Shown piece after piece: positions 1 through 13,600 of a DNA stretch of 64,000 nucleotides. The notes beneath the pieces are model-generated. The model was not told the origin of the DNA and searched no databases. It saw only the letters and a program-made list of their open reading frames with translations. This DNA comes from Apostichopus japonicus (taxonomy: Eukaryota; Echinodermata; Holothuroidea; Aspidochirotida; Stichopodidae). The DNA lies in the NCBI RefSeq assembly GCF_037975245.1, contig NC_092563.1, positions 28,731,960-28,795,959 on the forward strand, given 5' to 3'. The number at the start of each line of letters is the position of its first letter. Position 1 is the stretch's first letter. Position numbers and translations under genes: made by a program.

Positions 1-460
1 TGAAACGTCCTTTAGATGCAATCTGGTGCATATTTTAAGTCCAATTTGATTTGCCGACGGATCTGGAAGTGGTGAGTGATGGGGGAGGGGTCTAAGGGTA
101 GGGGGTCTACCCCTCCCCTTTGGAAATTTTTTAGTTTTGAAACGTCCTTAGATGCAATCTGGTTCATATTTTAAGTCCAATTTGATTTGCCGACAGATCT
201 GGAAGTGGTGACTGAAATGGGGGAGGGGTCTAAGGGGAGGGGGTGTCCCCTCCCCTTTGGAAAATTTTTAGTTTTGAAACGTCCTTAGATGCAATCTGGT
301 GCATACTTTTAGTCCAATTTGATTTGCCGACGGATCTGGAAGTAGTGAGTGATGGGGGAGGGGTCTAAGGGTAGGGGGTCTACCCTTCCCATTTGGAAAT
401 TTTTTAGTTTTGAAACGTCCTTAGATGCAATCTGGTGCATATTTTAAGTCAAATTTGGCA
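1..460. repeat. 137-bp tandem array
   Basis: About 3.3 head-to-tail copies of a unit of roughly 137 bp. Each unit begins with TGAAACGTCC(T)TTAGATGCA (starts near 1, 137, 275 and 411) and contains TTTGCCGACGGATCTGGAAG followed by a G-rich and then a C-rich block that can pair (GGGGGTCTACCCCTCCCC). The last copy breaks down near 460 into pyrimidine-rich sequence. Short ORFs here are by-products of the repeat. The self-complementary G/C block in each unit suggests amplified MITE-derived sequence, but this is inference. Confidence 0.8.
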
Positions 461-539
461 CGGAAAAAGCTCCCGTTCTCCTTTTCTCTATTCAGCTTTC
501 CTTCTTTCTTCCCCTTCCGCTCTCTTCACCTTTTCTCCT

Positions 540-630
540 ATTGCCGACAGACCCAAAATTTGCCGACAGCGACCAAATTATTGGGGGGGTGTGACACCCC
601 CCCACACCCCCCCGCTTGCTACGCCCCTGA
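540..630. repeat. GC-rich inverted repeat, MITE-end-like
   Basis: Two short TTGCCGACAG motifs are followed by GGGGGGGTGTGACACCCCCCC, a near-perfect hairpin, and then GCTACGCCCCTGATCG. The layout resembles the end of a small DNA transposon with a G-run/C-run palindrome. No target-site duplication could be assigned. ORFs on both strands across this block are not credible genes. Confidence 0.35.
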
Positions 631-861
631 TCGCGGGGAATCGACATAAACCGATTTAAATCGATATATACCATTTTCCTTCGACTTATACCAGTTTCTA
701 TCAGCTGGAAGACAAAATGTATTTGAGGGATTGAGCCGAAGTGATGTAGTTGTGCATGCCATATGCTTATATTTTTAACACTTCAAAAGCTCATGTTTGG
801 GCTGTGGCCAAAATTACAGCTCAGCTCAGTTCCTGTCCCTTTCCTACACATCAAGTGCAAC

Positions 862-1711
862 TGTACATATACGGTGACATCCCTATTATATATGTTCCGA
901 TGTCTCTATCAGTTCCGACGTCTCGATGTTCCGACAAATAGAAAAACTTCAGAGCAATTTTGTTTTATCCAAAAATTTGTTTGTACCAAGAAAACTGCTA
1001 GTTTTGTGACCCCAATTTTTTGAGACCAATTTTTTTTCACCCAAAAAAAAAAAAAAAAAAAAATGTGACCCAAAGTTTGTTATGAACCAAACGGTGCTTG
1101 TGACCGAAAATTGTTGAGACCCGACATTTGTTTGTACTAAATTTTTGGGGAACAAAATCGTTTTGGGCCAAATCAATTTTCGAATAAATGTGTTAAGATT
1201 TAGACCAAAATATGTTGTAGGCCTAACATTTTTGGGGGGAGGGGGGCAGTGGGCGCAAATGAGGGGGGCAATAGCCATGCCCCGCTCACCCTCGGGGCTC
1301 AGTAGGGGGAATTTGAAAACAAATTAAAGAAGTGCCGGTAGGGGGGTGAAGGGATGCCAGTCGGGGGATTGGGTACTTGGCCCCACCACCCATGAAATCG
1401 TGCAGAGGCCACTGGGCGGAAACCTTGTTAAATTACATAACTGTAGGGCGGGTAAATGTGTAAACTATACATATTGCTTGAGCAATAAAAAAAGTTGCTG
1501 GCAGTGTGGACACAAAACGTCCCAAAAGAATTTTGGTCCGAAACAATTGATACAAAAGTTTTGTTGGGATAAAAAAAAAGTGTACAAATTATTTCTTTTT
1601 GTTGGAACATAGAGACGACGGAATATAGAGACGTTGGAACATAGAGACTTTGGAACATAGAGATGTAACCATAGCTACAAAGGATATATCTATGTGTAAC
1701 AGACATGTACA
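862..1711. mobile_element. Foldback element with arms of tandem short units
   Basis: The left arm (about 862-1010) starts TGTACATAT and carries repeated GTTCCGAYGTCTC motifs, then GACAAATAG and TTTTGTTTTATCC. The right arm (about 1530-1711) reads as its inverse: tandem GGAACATAGAGAC units at 1604-1665, then ACATGTACA. The middle (1010-1500) has poly-A, G-rich tracts and many degenerate repeats of a GAGACC-AATTTT type. There is no coding capacity. The arms are imperfect, so the element is old. No clear target-site duplication was found. Confidence 0.55.
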
Positions 1712-1725
1712 GAGCATGTACAACA

Positions 1726-4620
1726 TAGTATAATCTAACTTAATCTTCTATAATTGAGTTAATTAATTTTAATTTGGCCACAAAGGAGATATGAGCACAG
1801 GGAACAATTAGAGTGGGCTCTGGAAGAACTAAACGTGGAAGTCTTAATCTGCAGCTTATCCGGGATGGATGCCGATTCAAATAACACAGGCCAATGTGCA
1901 GTTTCTCACAGCTGCAATCTTGGGGCCCTAGGAACACCTCCCTCAATTCCCCTCCCTCCATCCCTTATCCCCTCCCCATGCCTCACATATCCCTCAACAT
2001 ACCACTGCAGTGGTTAACCACTGCTCTCAGTCAGATTATAAAGAACATATCAAAAAGATCTTTGTTTAAACTATATTTGATTGTATAGTCTTACTAAAAA
2101 AAGCCGAATATACATAGGAAAACATTGCCTGATGCAAAGAACCAGGTTACAAATGAACCATCACCCCTGGTAGAGAAACATGCTAAAAGCAATAGGTAAT
2201 GGCAATGATAGAAATAACCAACTTAATAAGCATGGTTTCATTATACCTACTTAACATGCAACATCATGTTAAGAAAAAAAAACTCCAAAAGACCAATTGT
2301 TACATATTTTCTTACTCAAAACGATTTGTCATCAAATTTTTCATATTTGTACGCATCATGGAAAATGCATTGGCTTTAAATTTTGAAAATGAATTTACTG
2401 AATTGAGTATTTATGTTTTACACTTCAATTGCTTTTGGATTTCAGTTATGCTTAATATTGAAACTTGGCCTAAATATGTGCGAAATGCTGCTAAACTGCA
2501 TCAAATAATGAGGGCCTGATATTGTTAATAAAGCAGATTTTCTTCAAGTCAACACTGACTTTCACAAAAACAAATATAAGGAACATATGAATAACCATGA
2601 TATGTAAATGAGCAGCATTTAAAAGATACAAAGACTCCCATAGTTTAGAACAGACATATAGCTACAAGATTTTTTTCTCTCTTTCTCTTTAAAATAAAGC
2701 TGAAACTTACATTACTTTCAAAACAATCAAGAATATCAAATAACAAAATATAATACTCAGAAAAAAATGGCTTCCCTGCTAATGGGTTCATCTCTATTTT
2801 AGTGATGTAAATAAAGTTATCAATAACAATCCAGAATATGTTGATAAAAAGGTCTTACCTTATTTATTTTAATCTTCTTAAAACAAACAAGAAGCACATG
2901 CATATCCTTTTCATGCAAACGCATCAGTGCGTTTCATTATAAATTATAAATCTCTCCACCCTCCCTATTCTCACCCCTTACTGACCAACAAAAACAAACA
3001 ACAAAACACTTGAGAGAAGCATAAGACCAACTAAGTTTGAACTTTGCAAGTATTCATGATGTTGTCTTGATTGCTTTATTGTGATGTTCTCAAATATTCA
3101 AGCAAGCAAATTCAACTTTCCAACAACAAAAAAGGAAAGGAAAAAAACAGAAACAGACTCTTTATCCTCTCTCTTGATATTAACAAATGCAGGTATTTAA
3201 CTACTTCATTGCCTCCAAAGAAAGCATCTTTTTTCTTACACATCAAAGTCTAATGAACCAACACTTTTCCAAGATAGAGGATATGTTATTGTGGGGAGAC
3301 TTTTACAAGCACTGTCAAAGATTTAAAAATTGAACAAAATGAAATGAAATATTAAACAGGACATTTTATGGATTCTCATAGCTAGATGGTTAAACAAAAG
3401 GAAAAAAGACTTTTGATGGTTAAAATTGTCTCTTAATGACATAATAGTGTTCAAAGGTACATAGGATGAAATTAACAATAGAAAACTGACTGGAAATTAA
3501 TTAACAAACTTAATAAGGGTAGCAGAAAGTTTCAAACTTCTCATAACAAGATGCACATTGGAATTAGACACAACAGCTTGTCCACTGGCAATGGGGAGGG
3601 ACAAGGTACATACATATGTTTATACTTAAACCTGGGCCTCCTACTTTACATGTGATCACTCCAACCAACTAGGCTATGGACACTGGGTGTATGTCCAGAG
3701 AATTGAAACTATTAAGAAAGGTCTCTGTGCCACTGTAGGTTTTGCCACTGGTATCAAACATTGCTAGTTCTGTTTGGTGACAAATATTGCCTTACTCTAG
3801 AGACCAATCATGATGCTATTAACCAACTCAAAATCATTTGCAAATCCTAAAGCAAGAAGATATATCCTGTTAATTGCACTGCAAACTAATGACCAATACA
3901 TATATATTCATTGGTTCATTGGCCTCAATAAATTTCCCTTTCACATTCAATGTTTCCAATTTGAATTTTTATGTTAAACATGGCTTCCGCCACCCCACCC
4001 CTTTCCCCCTGCCCTCTCTTAACCCCTTAACCTCTGAGTATGCTAGACAAAGCTAAGTTGGTAATCTACTAAAGTCCAATTTGCTTCACACACTGAACAT
4101 TTAACTGTCAAGGTTTGATTCATTAATGATCTTCTGGGAACAATGGTGTCGCTTGTTAACTTCAGCCAAAGTATTTACAGCCCTAGAAGGCTGGCTAAGT
4201 TGAGATACAGATGACCTCTACATTAATGTATTTCTATCTTGAATAAAGTATAAACTGAAGTAGTTCTTGCATTACAATGCTGGTTATACAGCAGATAATT
4301 ATTTAACTCTCGATTTCTTCTTTATCTTTGAATATGGCAATGACCTCAAACATATAAAATACATAACCAGTGAACATAAAGTTTCTGTATAATGTTCAAA
4401 GACTTAACAGTGTACTCAGGTTATGCTTCACCAGGCTTTGCACCAAATCATGAAAACATGGCCTATACTTGAGCATAAATTATCTACATTTGTTTGAAAC
4501 TTCCAAATTGCAATTTTAGTGAAATTTAATTTCACCATAATAGTTAATTAAGGACTAATGATTTTAGTATAGTGAGAATGTGGAATAACTTTCCTGTTGA
4601 AGGATTGTAGAGTTAGGCAA
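1726..4620. other. No gene seen; probable RBCK1 3' flank
   Basis: AT-rich sequence with no ORF that looks coding and no recognised repeat family. It lies downstream of the RBCK1 stop codon on the minus strand, so its right part is likely 3' UTR. Several TTTATT stretches (AATAAA on the minus strand, for example 3075-3080) are possible polyadenylation signals, but none can be chosen from sequence alone. A weak tRNA-like match near 3640-3700 was not accepted. Confidence 0.4.
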
Positions 4621-4628
4621 AGATCGAC

Positions 4629-7600
4629 TCAGTGGCAGTTTCCACAATTTGGATGGCACTTGCCATTGACTCTGCACTTACACCCGCCAGTGGTGTCACC
4701 GCGGCCCTATAGAAGACAAAAAAAAAAACATTTATATAGATAAATGAAAAAAATTAATATCTATAGAAGTAACATGAGCAAATGCAAGAATTTGTGATCT
4801 TATGTTTAAATGTGTTGGCCATACTGGTTCTGATGTACCTTGCCTGCACAGGATACCGTTGAAAATTGAGAGATGTTTTAGAGGGGGAAATATCACCTTC
4901 TCTCACACAAACCATTAAATACCAAGTTTTGATTCGTTTCCTTTCGATAAAGGAAAGTCATAACTACTAAATAAGATGCAAAGATGCATTTCAAGCCACT
5001 TTGTAGCTTGCATTTGAATAAGTTATTCTCAAAATGAGTCAAAGTATACTGACCTTTGGCCCCCATCTTGCACCCTTTGTAACCCAACAGATTTCCACCT
5101 TACACATCGAGCACTGCATCCAGTCACAACCTGACTTCTTCTGAATGACAACCCCACATTTGGGACAGTTCATTGCTTCACCCTTCCTCACCATTTCCTG
5201 CAGATTATGAAAAAAATGTAATTCATTGTTTGGTAAACAAAACCAGGTTGACGTGTAGAATATATTGGATGTAATCTATATTTCCTGGAGAGAAAATTAA
5301 GCCTTGATCTGCAACTTACGATGGAAGGATAAATGATAACGTTACTTTTGTAAGCAACAATTCTGCACACACATTGTACATGATGCGATACAGTAAAGTG
5401 CTGGTTAGTGATGACCATTGACCAGTATCGTAAGGAGAAAATTGTGTCACAGGGATAAGAAGATCTCTTATGTTAAAGCTGAAAAATACCAGTCAGAAAG
5501 TAAATGAGCTCATCAGTGATGGATAAATGAAGGATGAGGGTGGGAGGAAGGGGGAGGTCTTATGCTGACTAACTTTTGCAATCCCCCCCAACCCCACCAC
5601 ATCTTGCCCTCACTAGGGACTCTGGTAGCTTGTTTGTTATCTTCTACCAACCTGCAGTGCTTCGTGTGTTTTCTTAGCTGCTACATCGTTGCCCGCTTTG
5701 ATCCTCAGGTCTTCTTGGTACGTCTTGCAGTTTTGACCTTCGTGTATAGCCTTGCAGGTAAGACAGTTTTGGTGACCGCAGACTTCGCAATCAAAGAAGT
5801 TGATTTCGTCGTCGTAGAAACAGAGTCCAACACAGTCGGGTGACTTGCAGTGGAATGAATCGGGTGCAGCGGCTTCCGCTCGGTTGACGCTGAGGTGTAG
5901 GTATCTCTTGTAGTCCTCTTCACTTATTATCTGAAATGAGGGGAAAGAAATAAATGAAACTTGCAATTCGCAGAATCAGAGGGATAGCCAGGGATGGGCC
6001 TGGGTTAAAAAAAAAATCACAGAAATTTGCAAAAATTGCGGTATAGGCTCCAGTTTGCGTATGCTACAGTGTGCTAGGATAATAGTTTTTGTCCCTGAGG
6101 TAGAAAAGAAATCACGGATATTCCGAGAATTCGCGGAAAAAGCATGCCTGGATAGCGCTTTAGACAGTTTACAATCCATATCAACAAAGCTCTTTGAGAA
6201 ATACGTCAGTATGAAGATAAACCTACCTGTTTTATTTCTCTGTCTGGGATAACCTGCTCACAGTCATCGCCATCGGTGTAAGGACATTTTATTTCTGGTT
6301 CGTTACAGATGTTTATGTGGTGCTCAAGACATTCCCTGATGGAAAGAGAATCAAAGTCTTTGATAACATGCAGACTTTACTGATGTGGATAAATACAACA
6401 TTTTCATGTGCGGTTTTATATACTGAACATTGATCACAGTTATGGTTGATATATCTAACAACACGATCACTATTCATGAGAGTGATACAAATCCAAGTCC
6501 AATAAAAGATTTCCACAATATTACGATAGAGTATACACAGTTGTATTGCCAGTTTGTCACGTTCAGTTAATCATGTGAACCCATATTTCACAATACAATA
6601 GAGTATAGACGGTGTTCACAAGGTAGCGAAAGCCCAGAGCACAAAACAAGAACCCGCACCAGGAACATCATCTTGGTTAACCCCATTGCAGTATGGATGT
6701 GAAAACCAATTTAGTAGGTACCTTCCTCAAACTAATAACAAGCACTTCCCCCCGGGCCACCGGCTCCACAAGATACTTAACAGAAACACTGTGAAAGTCA
6801 GCTACAGCTGCATGAAAAGTATGAAGTCAATCATTCAATCCCATAATTTAAACATCACCAAGCAGACCAGCAATTCGACCCCTACTAGGTCATGTAACTG
6901 TAGATCTGCAGATAGCTGCCCCCTACGCGGGAAATTTTTAACCAGCGCAATATTATATAAAGCCCAAGTCACATCGGACACAGAATCTAAGTCGTATATC
7001 GGCATTTCATGAGGACCCTTTAAGCAGCGAATTCAACAACCACACAAAATCTCTCAGGCATAAAAAGTACCAAAAAACCAGAACTGTCAAAGCATGGAAC
7101 CTGAAAAGATGGGGAAATTAGCCAGAATATAAGCTGGGAGATAGTAAAGGTATCGAACACGCACAAACGTGAATCGGGCCAGTGCAAGCTCTGTGAAGAA
7201 GAAAAACTGGCAATGATCTTACATACCAAGGACAGTATAAACAATAAAACAGAGCTCATCTCAAAGTGTCGCCATGTCAACAAACTGCCCGACCTCGCTA
7301 GGAAGAAACAAGGTCACATGCACGAATGTTTACGTCCAGTTGTCTGATGATCGCCGCACACTGCAGGTGTGAAACTCGAGTAACAACATGCTGTAAGTTA
7401 CCGTATAGGTAGACTATATTATGTACTTGCTCTACTTCTATGTATTGAGCACTTTTCAAAAGGAAGTGTCAAACTCAAAATATTTCCCTCTTTGAGACAT
7501 TTTGTAGCATACATTTGGATTGTTAGGAACTCTAGCAAACAACCTTTGAAAAAACTTTTATCAATTTCAGCATTGCTGACATTTGATTCCAACACTGGGG

Positions 7601-10600
7601 ACACTGAAGAAGCAGTAAGACCTTCCTACTGCTCACCTACAAAACTGATGCAGACACTCCCTCAGTGTTACTCCCTCATTTGGTTCCACCTCTGTGAAAC
7701 AGATGGGACATTCAAATGATTCCATGTTTGTGACCAGATCCTGTTCTGCAACCTGCATCATCTGAGCTAGATTCTGAGATGCCTGCCTTCGTCCTTCTTG
7801 CTTCTCCTCTTCCTCCCACTGGAATGATATCCAAAGTAAGAAAGAAAGAAACAGAAAAACATGATGAGATAAAGTGAATATTTCTCTCGCAGTAAGAGAC
7901 CTTATATATTGACTTTCTTGGGGAATTTGAACTGGTGGAGGACAACTTATAACATTTAAGGAGCCATGTTTGTTTGCAACTGGAGTGTTTCTTTAAACAT
8001 TGATGGCTTTTCCAGCTTCAATAAAGTTAAAAATAAAGTATACAAGACTTTGTGATGCATCAAGTTAAATCTGGGAGAGGTGTATTAATCTCATTCAGAT
8101 GAGACTGTTTGCATTTTAACAGTTAATTATAACCTTAAATTGTATTTACCAAAAGCCTCTCAATTCACCAGCTTAGAAAAAATAAATTTAATGATCGAGC
8201 CTTGCCTTATCACAAAGAATATCAGTTTACAATTTTTTATTATAATGATTAGCCCCATGTGTAATGCTTAATAATACTTATAAGAATGAAAAGTCACTGT
8301 AAAACACATAATTCAACATATGATAGGCATCTGAATTTACCAAATTTGATATTACACAAACTGACCTCTTCCAGAAGCATTTCGTTTTGTTTCATCTCCA
8401 AGAAAATTCTCTCCTCGTCTTTGTCCATGATGTAGGAGTCAGGTAGTGGGATCTCATAATTCTCCGGACGAGGTGCAAGACAGGTGCGGCATGCTGGAAT
8501 GATCGGTGGGTTCACAAAGGTGCACCTCTCACAGCTCCAGCCAACCTCCCTTGCCAATGGCTTGGGGATCCTCTTCGGTGGAGCGGGAGGTTTAGGAGGT
8601 CCAGTGTGGCCTCTTGCCGACATAGACCCAGGCATAGACAAAGCTATGATGTCATATTCATATCCCGTGGCATGTTGCCCCTGATGACCATTTGGATTCC
8701 TTAGAGTTCCTGGACTATCGGGGACATCTCCAGCAGTATAGGTTGGGATCCCTTCATTCCCAACAGCTGAATCCAGCTGGGTGTAACTACTGCTCCATGC
8801 GTCAACACCGGGTTGTCCCATCGGCCGATATCGTTGTCCTCCAAAACTTTGTCTGAGGTAGTTTGAATATTCGTCTTCAGTCATAGCAAGGTCTGATATC
8901 ACAAAAAGAAAGAAAGAAAATCAGGATAGGTTTATCTCTTTTTTTCAGTGGTGACTCAGTTTTTTTGGTCCTTAGGGTTATGAAGAGAATAATAGGATTT
9001 TACCTACTTTAAAGAGGTAACATCTACAAGAGGGCACTCTCACCATAGACAGATGATTTTAGTTATTACGTTATTTAACAATGTACAGATATATCCAGGC
9101 CTTACATCCGGACGAGGGGGTGGGGGGGGGGTGGGGGAGGGTTAAATAAGAGAAATTATATGCCAACACTGCATAAAGTGTTAACACAGTAGTAGAATTT
9201 GTGGGATTTATGTCACCAGACTTCAACACAGCCTTAATTTTATGGACACTAAAAATAGCATTAAAGGGTCATATGATTTTTTTTCATTCATTTTTAACTG
9301 ATGACATAGTCTTAGATATACAGTATTTCAAATTGTACCAGTTTATCACAAAACAGAAATAGAAGGCACGATTTCAGTGATATTGAGTTGAAGGTTAAAC
9401 TGTTTTTGTTGCTAATGATAAAGAAGAAGAAACAGATCATTTCTCCTGAAAGTGACATAAACCTTAACTAATTAATGTACCACACTTACCTGCATCAACA
9501 CTGAGATTTAAGTAATACTAAAACATGTCAGAAATTGCTGAAATTTTTCATCTCATAATATGTTTTCTTGATATTTTCACCCCTCCATTTTATTTCCAGG
9601 TATGGAGGATGTCAGAATTAAACAATTATTAAGTGGTGTTTGTTTGTGTTGTAGGTGGGGAGGGGGAAGGTGATTTAGGGAGGGGGGGGGCAATAATACC
9701 CAGAGGTACATGTGTTTATCATTAGGTGACCATTTTCTTATATCCTCATTGCATATTGTTATTGTTATAAGGTACAGACATATAAGGATCCACTGTGTTA
9801 TATAATGCATGATAAGAATGCAACACATTCTACTTATGCACAACATGCTGTGCAGCTTTACTCTCGTTCCGATAAACGGCATCAAGGACACGATGAGGAA
9901 GGAAACATCCCAAAAGGTAGGATGGTCTGACAGAGGCAGTACAGCCAGACTGGCCACAGTGGACCATTCCCCCACCCCCCTCACCCCTCTCTTTATTTCT
10001 AGTCTATTTGAAGGCAATAAAGATAACTTTTAATAGTATCTCTTCACCTGGGTTCAGACCTCTCTGTACGAGAGAGTCATGAAATTTCTTTAACATTTCA
10101 AACTGTCTGGATGCTTCTCCACGATCTAACTCCAGCGTCTTGGGTTCAACCACGAACAAGTAAACCTTACATGGTTTCGTTATCCTCAGGTTGCTCAGTA
10201 TTTCCTTGTCACGGGCGATCTTCTTTCCAATGATCCAATTCTGACACCTCATCGGTATGTTGTGAAGTATTGCCATCTATTGGTGACAAAATTCACCAAT
10301 GTTGAAAAAATAAGTTCATAAAATACTGTCCCTGGGAGTCATTGTATTGATAATTAATTGTAATGGAAATTCAAGATTATAATAACTGAATGGAGTATAC
10401 TTTAACCCACCATCAAGATGGCCTATACACTCTAATGCAATAGACTGTCTATTCATAGTGTATTGCCTTTATGCTGTAACAGATTCTTCAAGCATGTCAA
10501 TTTTCAATACAAACGTTAATAACCCTTAGTTGTCACCTATCACATTTTCATATTAGATGTCCCTTATAGCACTAGCGTCCTTTGCACATACAAATGTCCC

Positions 10601-13600
10601 TTATAGCACTAGCGTCCTTTGCACATACGAATGTCCCTTATAGCACTAGTGTCCTTTGAACATACGAATGTCCCTTATATCACTAGCGTCCTTTGCACAT
10701 ACGAATGTCCCTTATAGCACTAGCGTCCTTTGGACATACAAATGTCCCTAGCGTCATTTGCACATACGAATGTCCCTTATAGCACTAGTGTCCTTTTTGA
10801 CCAGGGATGTGTTGCTTTAATAGAAGGTTATCCTGTTGTTGTCAAGGACACTATTTTTGTTTCTCTGTTTAAATCCCTCAATAGTAAGCAAACCAGCTTA
10901 CACTTACGACACAATACTGTATGTCGTCTGCTGAACTAATGGCAAGTTATAAGACCCAAAATGGCACATGATTACTGCAACCTGTCTCTAATTCTTCAAA
11001 CTGTAAAAAGTTTGGGACGAGGGTTGAGATCCAAATAGTCAGCCAAATGGGGCAAAATGTTTGGAAAAGTGTAGATGGATTTTCTCTGTTGAAATTGGTG
11101 TTACAGACAGGTTACAACTTCAAATTTCGTACAAACCTTGTTATGAAAGCTGTTCAGCTTACTTTAAATGTAATCAGCATAAAAAATATTAATGAAATCA
11201 GGTAGCAACCACAACAGTTTTGATGGACACAAGTGGAAGTTCAAACTCATCAAAGTTTGGTCAATTTCTTAAAAACAAAAATGTAACAAAAGAATTACCT
11301 TTACTTTCAAGCCAAATATGGACATTCCTGAAGACACCTGCAGAGGAATCGGAGCAAATGGTACGTTGTCTTGAAGGGTAGACTCGAGTTTCACATCTAA
11401 CCTGTAAGGGAATAAATATACACAGACACATTTTTATATCCGATTTCTTCAGTAGCTATGGGGGAAACATTCCAGGCAAAGGTAACCACAATACCTTTAC
11501 TAATATAAGTAGCAATTAACTGTTTCAATGTCCTTTGCTAAACTTTAAAGTATAATTGCCACAGAATCAACAATTTTGGCATAGGAGACAGATCGGTGGG
11601 AAATATGATTTGTACCTTCTATACCGTCGATCAATAGAAACATTGTCCTAGCAATTAAAATATTCTTAAACTGACACAATAACTTTTTTTTGCTTTAATA
11701 CACATTAATAGTTGCATGGATGGGTGGTGTTGGGGAGGAGAAGTTAAAGGGATGTTCCAATCAGGGTTGCTAGTCTTTCTGTGATGCAACAGGTCAAATT
11801 GGAAGCCACATTGGTTGAAAAACCCCACTAAACACACAATTGCTCTTATTTGATGACAGTTGATCCTGTATGCGGGTAGGAATTGTGTGCATTCACAATT
11901 TATTACAATTGGGTTGTATGTAGATGAACATTATGGATTGAAAAGTGGTGAACACATCAAATTTGTCATTTTTTCCTTTAAATGGTGTGAAGACTCCGGC
12001 GTAAAGAAACGTCTAATGCCAGTAATCTGACCTAGTTTCGAATGAGGTGTAACAGAAGTGTTAGACACCACCATCGATCCCAGAAAATACACACACACAG
12101 CTTGCTACCATCGGTAATTAGACACTAGTGTACAGTCAGTACATACAGCTGCGGTCAATACCCACAACACAGTGTAAAAACGATACAGCGGTGGACATCT
12201 CAGGTCCAGCTAAAGAAAACAAGGTATCACGTTTCATTACTGTCTACATTTTGGCGACACCAAAAAAAACTTCACTTGCAAGCAACAGAAAGTTAACTTT
12301 TTCAGATGGCCGCACGCGGTTTGGGGCGAGTCTTCAATGCCTTTAATACGCCAAACTGATTACAATGGCTGAAGTTGATTGCTCAAAAAAGTGCTGGAAA
12401 TTTTCTCAACCCTTAGGTCAAATCCTCATCCTCATTGTATGGTGAAGTATTTTTTTAATTTGGTGATAGTTTGTGAATTCATCTGGCAACAGTATTGCAG
12501 GTTGTTGTCACGGTAATAAAGCTAAAGTCAGAACAGTTTTGCATGAAATACTCTTCAGTGCTTTGTCAGCTGGAAACTTTTTATAGTAGAGTTACGTCAG
12601 TGGCGGAGCGTCCATACAGTCATGCCCCCCCCCCCCCCGACGGACTCAATGGACTGCTGGCACCCTTTTCAGCTATTTACCACTTTTAACTTATTCGCGA
12701 TTATTGACTTTTTTATTGCGCTCTCATCTACTTATTGACATTTATCACATTTTGTTGGCGATGACACCTATTTATTCTTCGTTTATCTGCAAATTAGCAA
12801 GGCCCGGAAAGGGTCATTTCCGGCGATCTAGGGAGTATCTTTACTCAAAAAATTTCTGTACGCTCCGCGCCAACCTGTGGTGGCGCTCCACTTAGATAAA
12901 GTCGAAAGCGCCCATACAGATCATTCTCGCCCCCTCTGACCAAAACCCCTAGCTCTGCCACTGAGTTATGTACCATTTATATATTAGTATTACGTACACT
13001 TTATATAGCAGTGATTTGTACACCATTGTCATTGCCTTAGTTTGATAGCAGACAGGTAAATTTCAAACTTGCAACGTTTCCTTAGAATTTTTTTACAAAA
13101 GAGTTGAGGCCTTACTAAATATTGGTTTCTAGTATCAAAAACAGTAACCTTAAACCAAAAATTCAACTGAGAACGGTTCTTTAAATAAACTCTGGTAAAC
13201 ACTTAAGAATCTCCATCTTTAAAAATGGTCACACACTGTAGTTATGCTCATATGTTGCTATGGGAACACTGTGGGAATACTTGGCGGCATATATGCCATT
13301 TGGTAACTAACTTGAAGGTGTTTGAAGAGCCATCGTCGCCAACAGAAATCAAATTTATACAGAGTTTAGCTTTTTTACGTGCCAACACCTCGGCCATGTC
13401 TCTTGCCTGGTCAACATTGCCCTTAGATATTGCTTCCTCTAGGGCAGTGACCAAAGAGTCTGAAAGATAAAAATAGGAAGAAAAATTCATAGTCTTTATG
13501 AGCTCAGCTATTTTCATAAGACAGAAACCCAACCATCATTCATCAGTCTATGTGATAGAGATAACTGTCACAAAGAACTTCCTCAAAACAGCTAAGAAAT

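Noticed and set aside
3640-3700. tRNA-like sequence on the minus strand
   Set aside because: Only a weak A-box-like word (TAGCCTAGTTGG) and a poor B-box-like word; no stem pairing that I could support.
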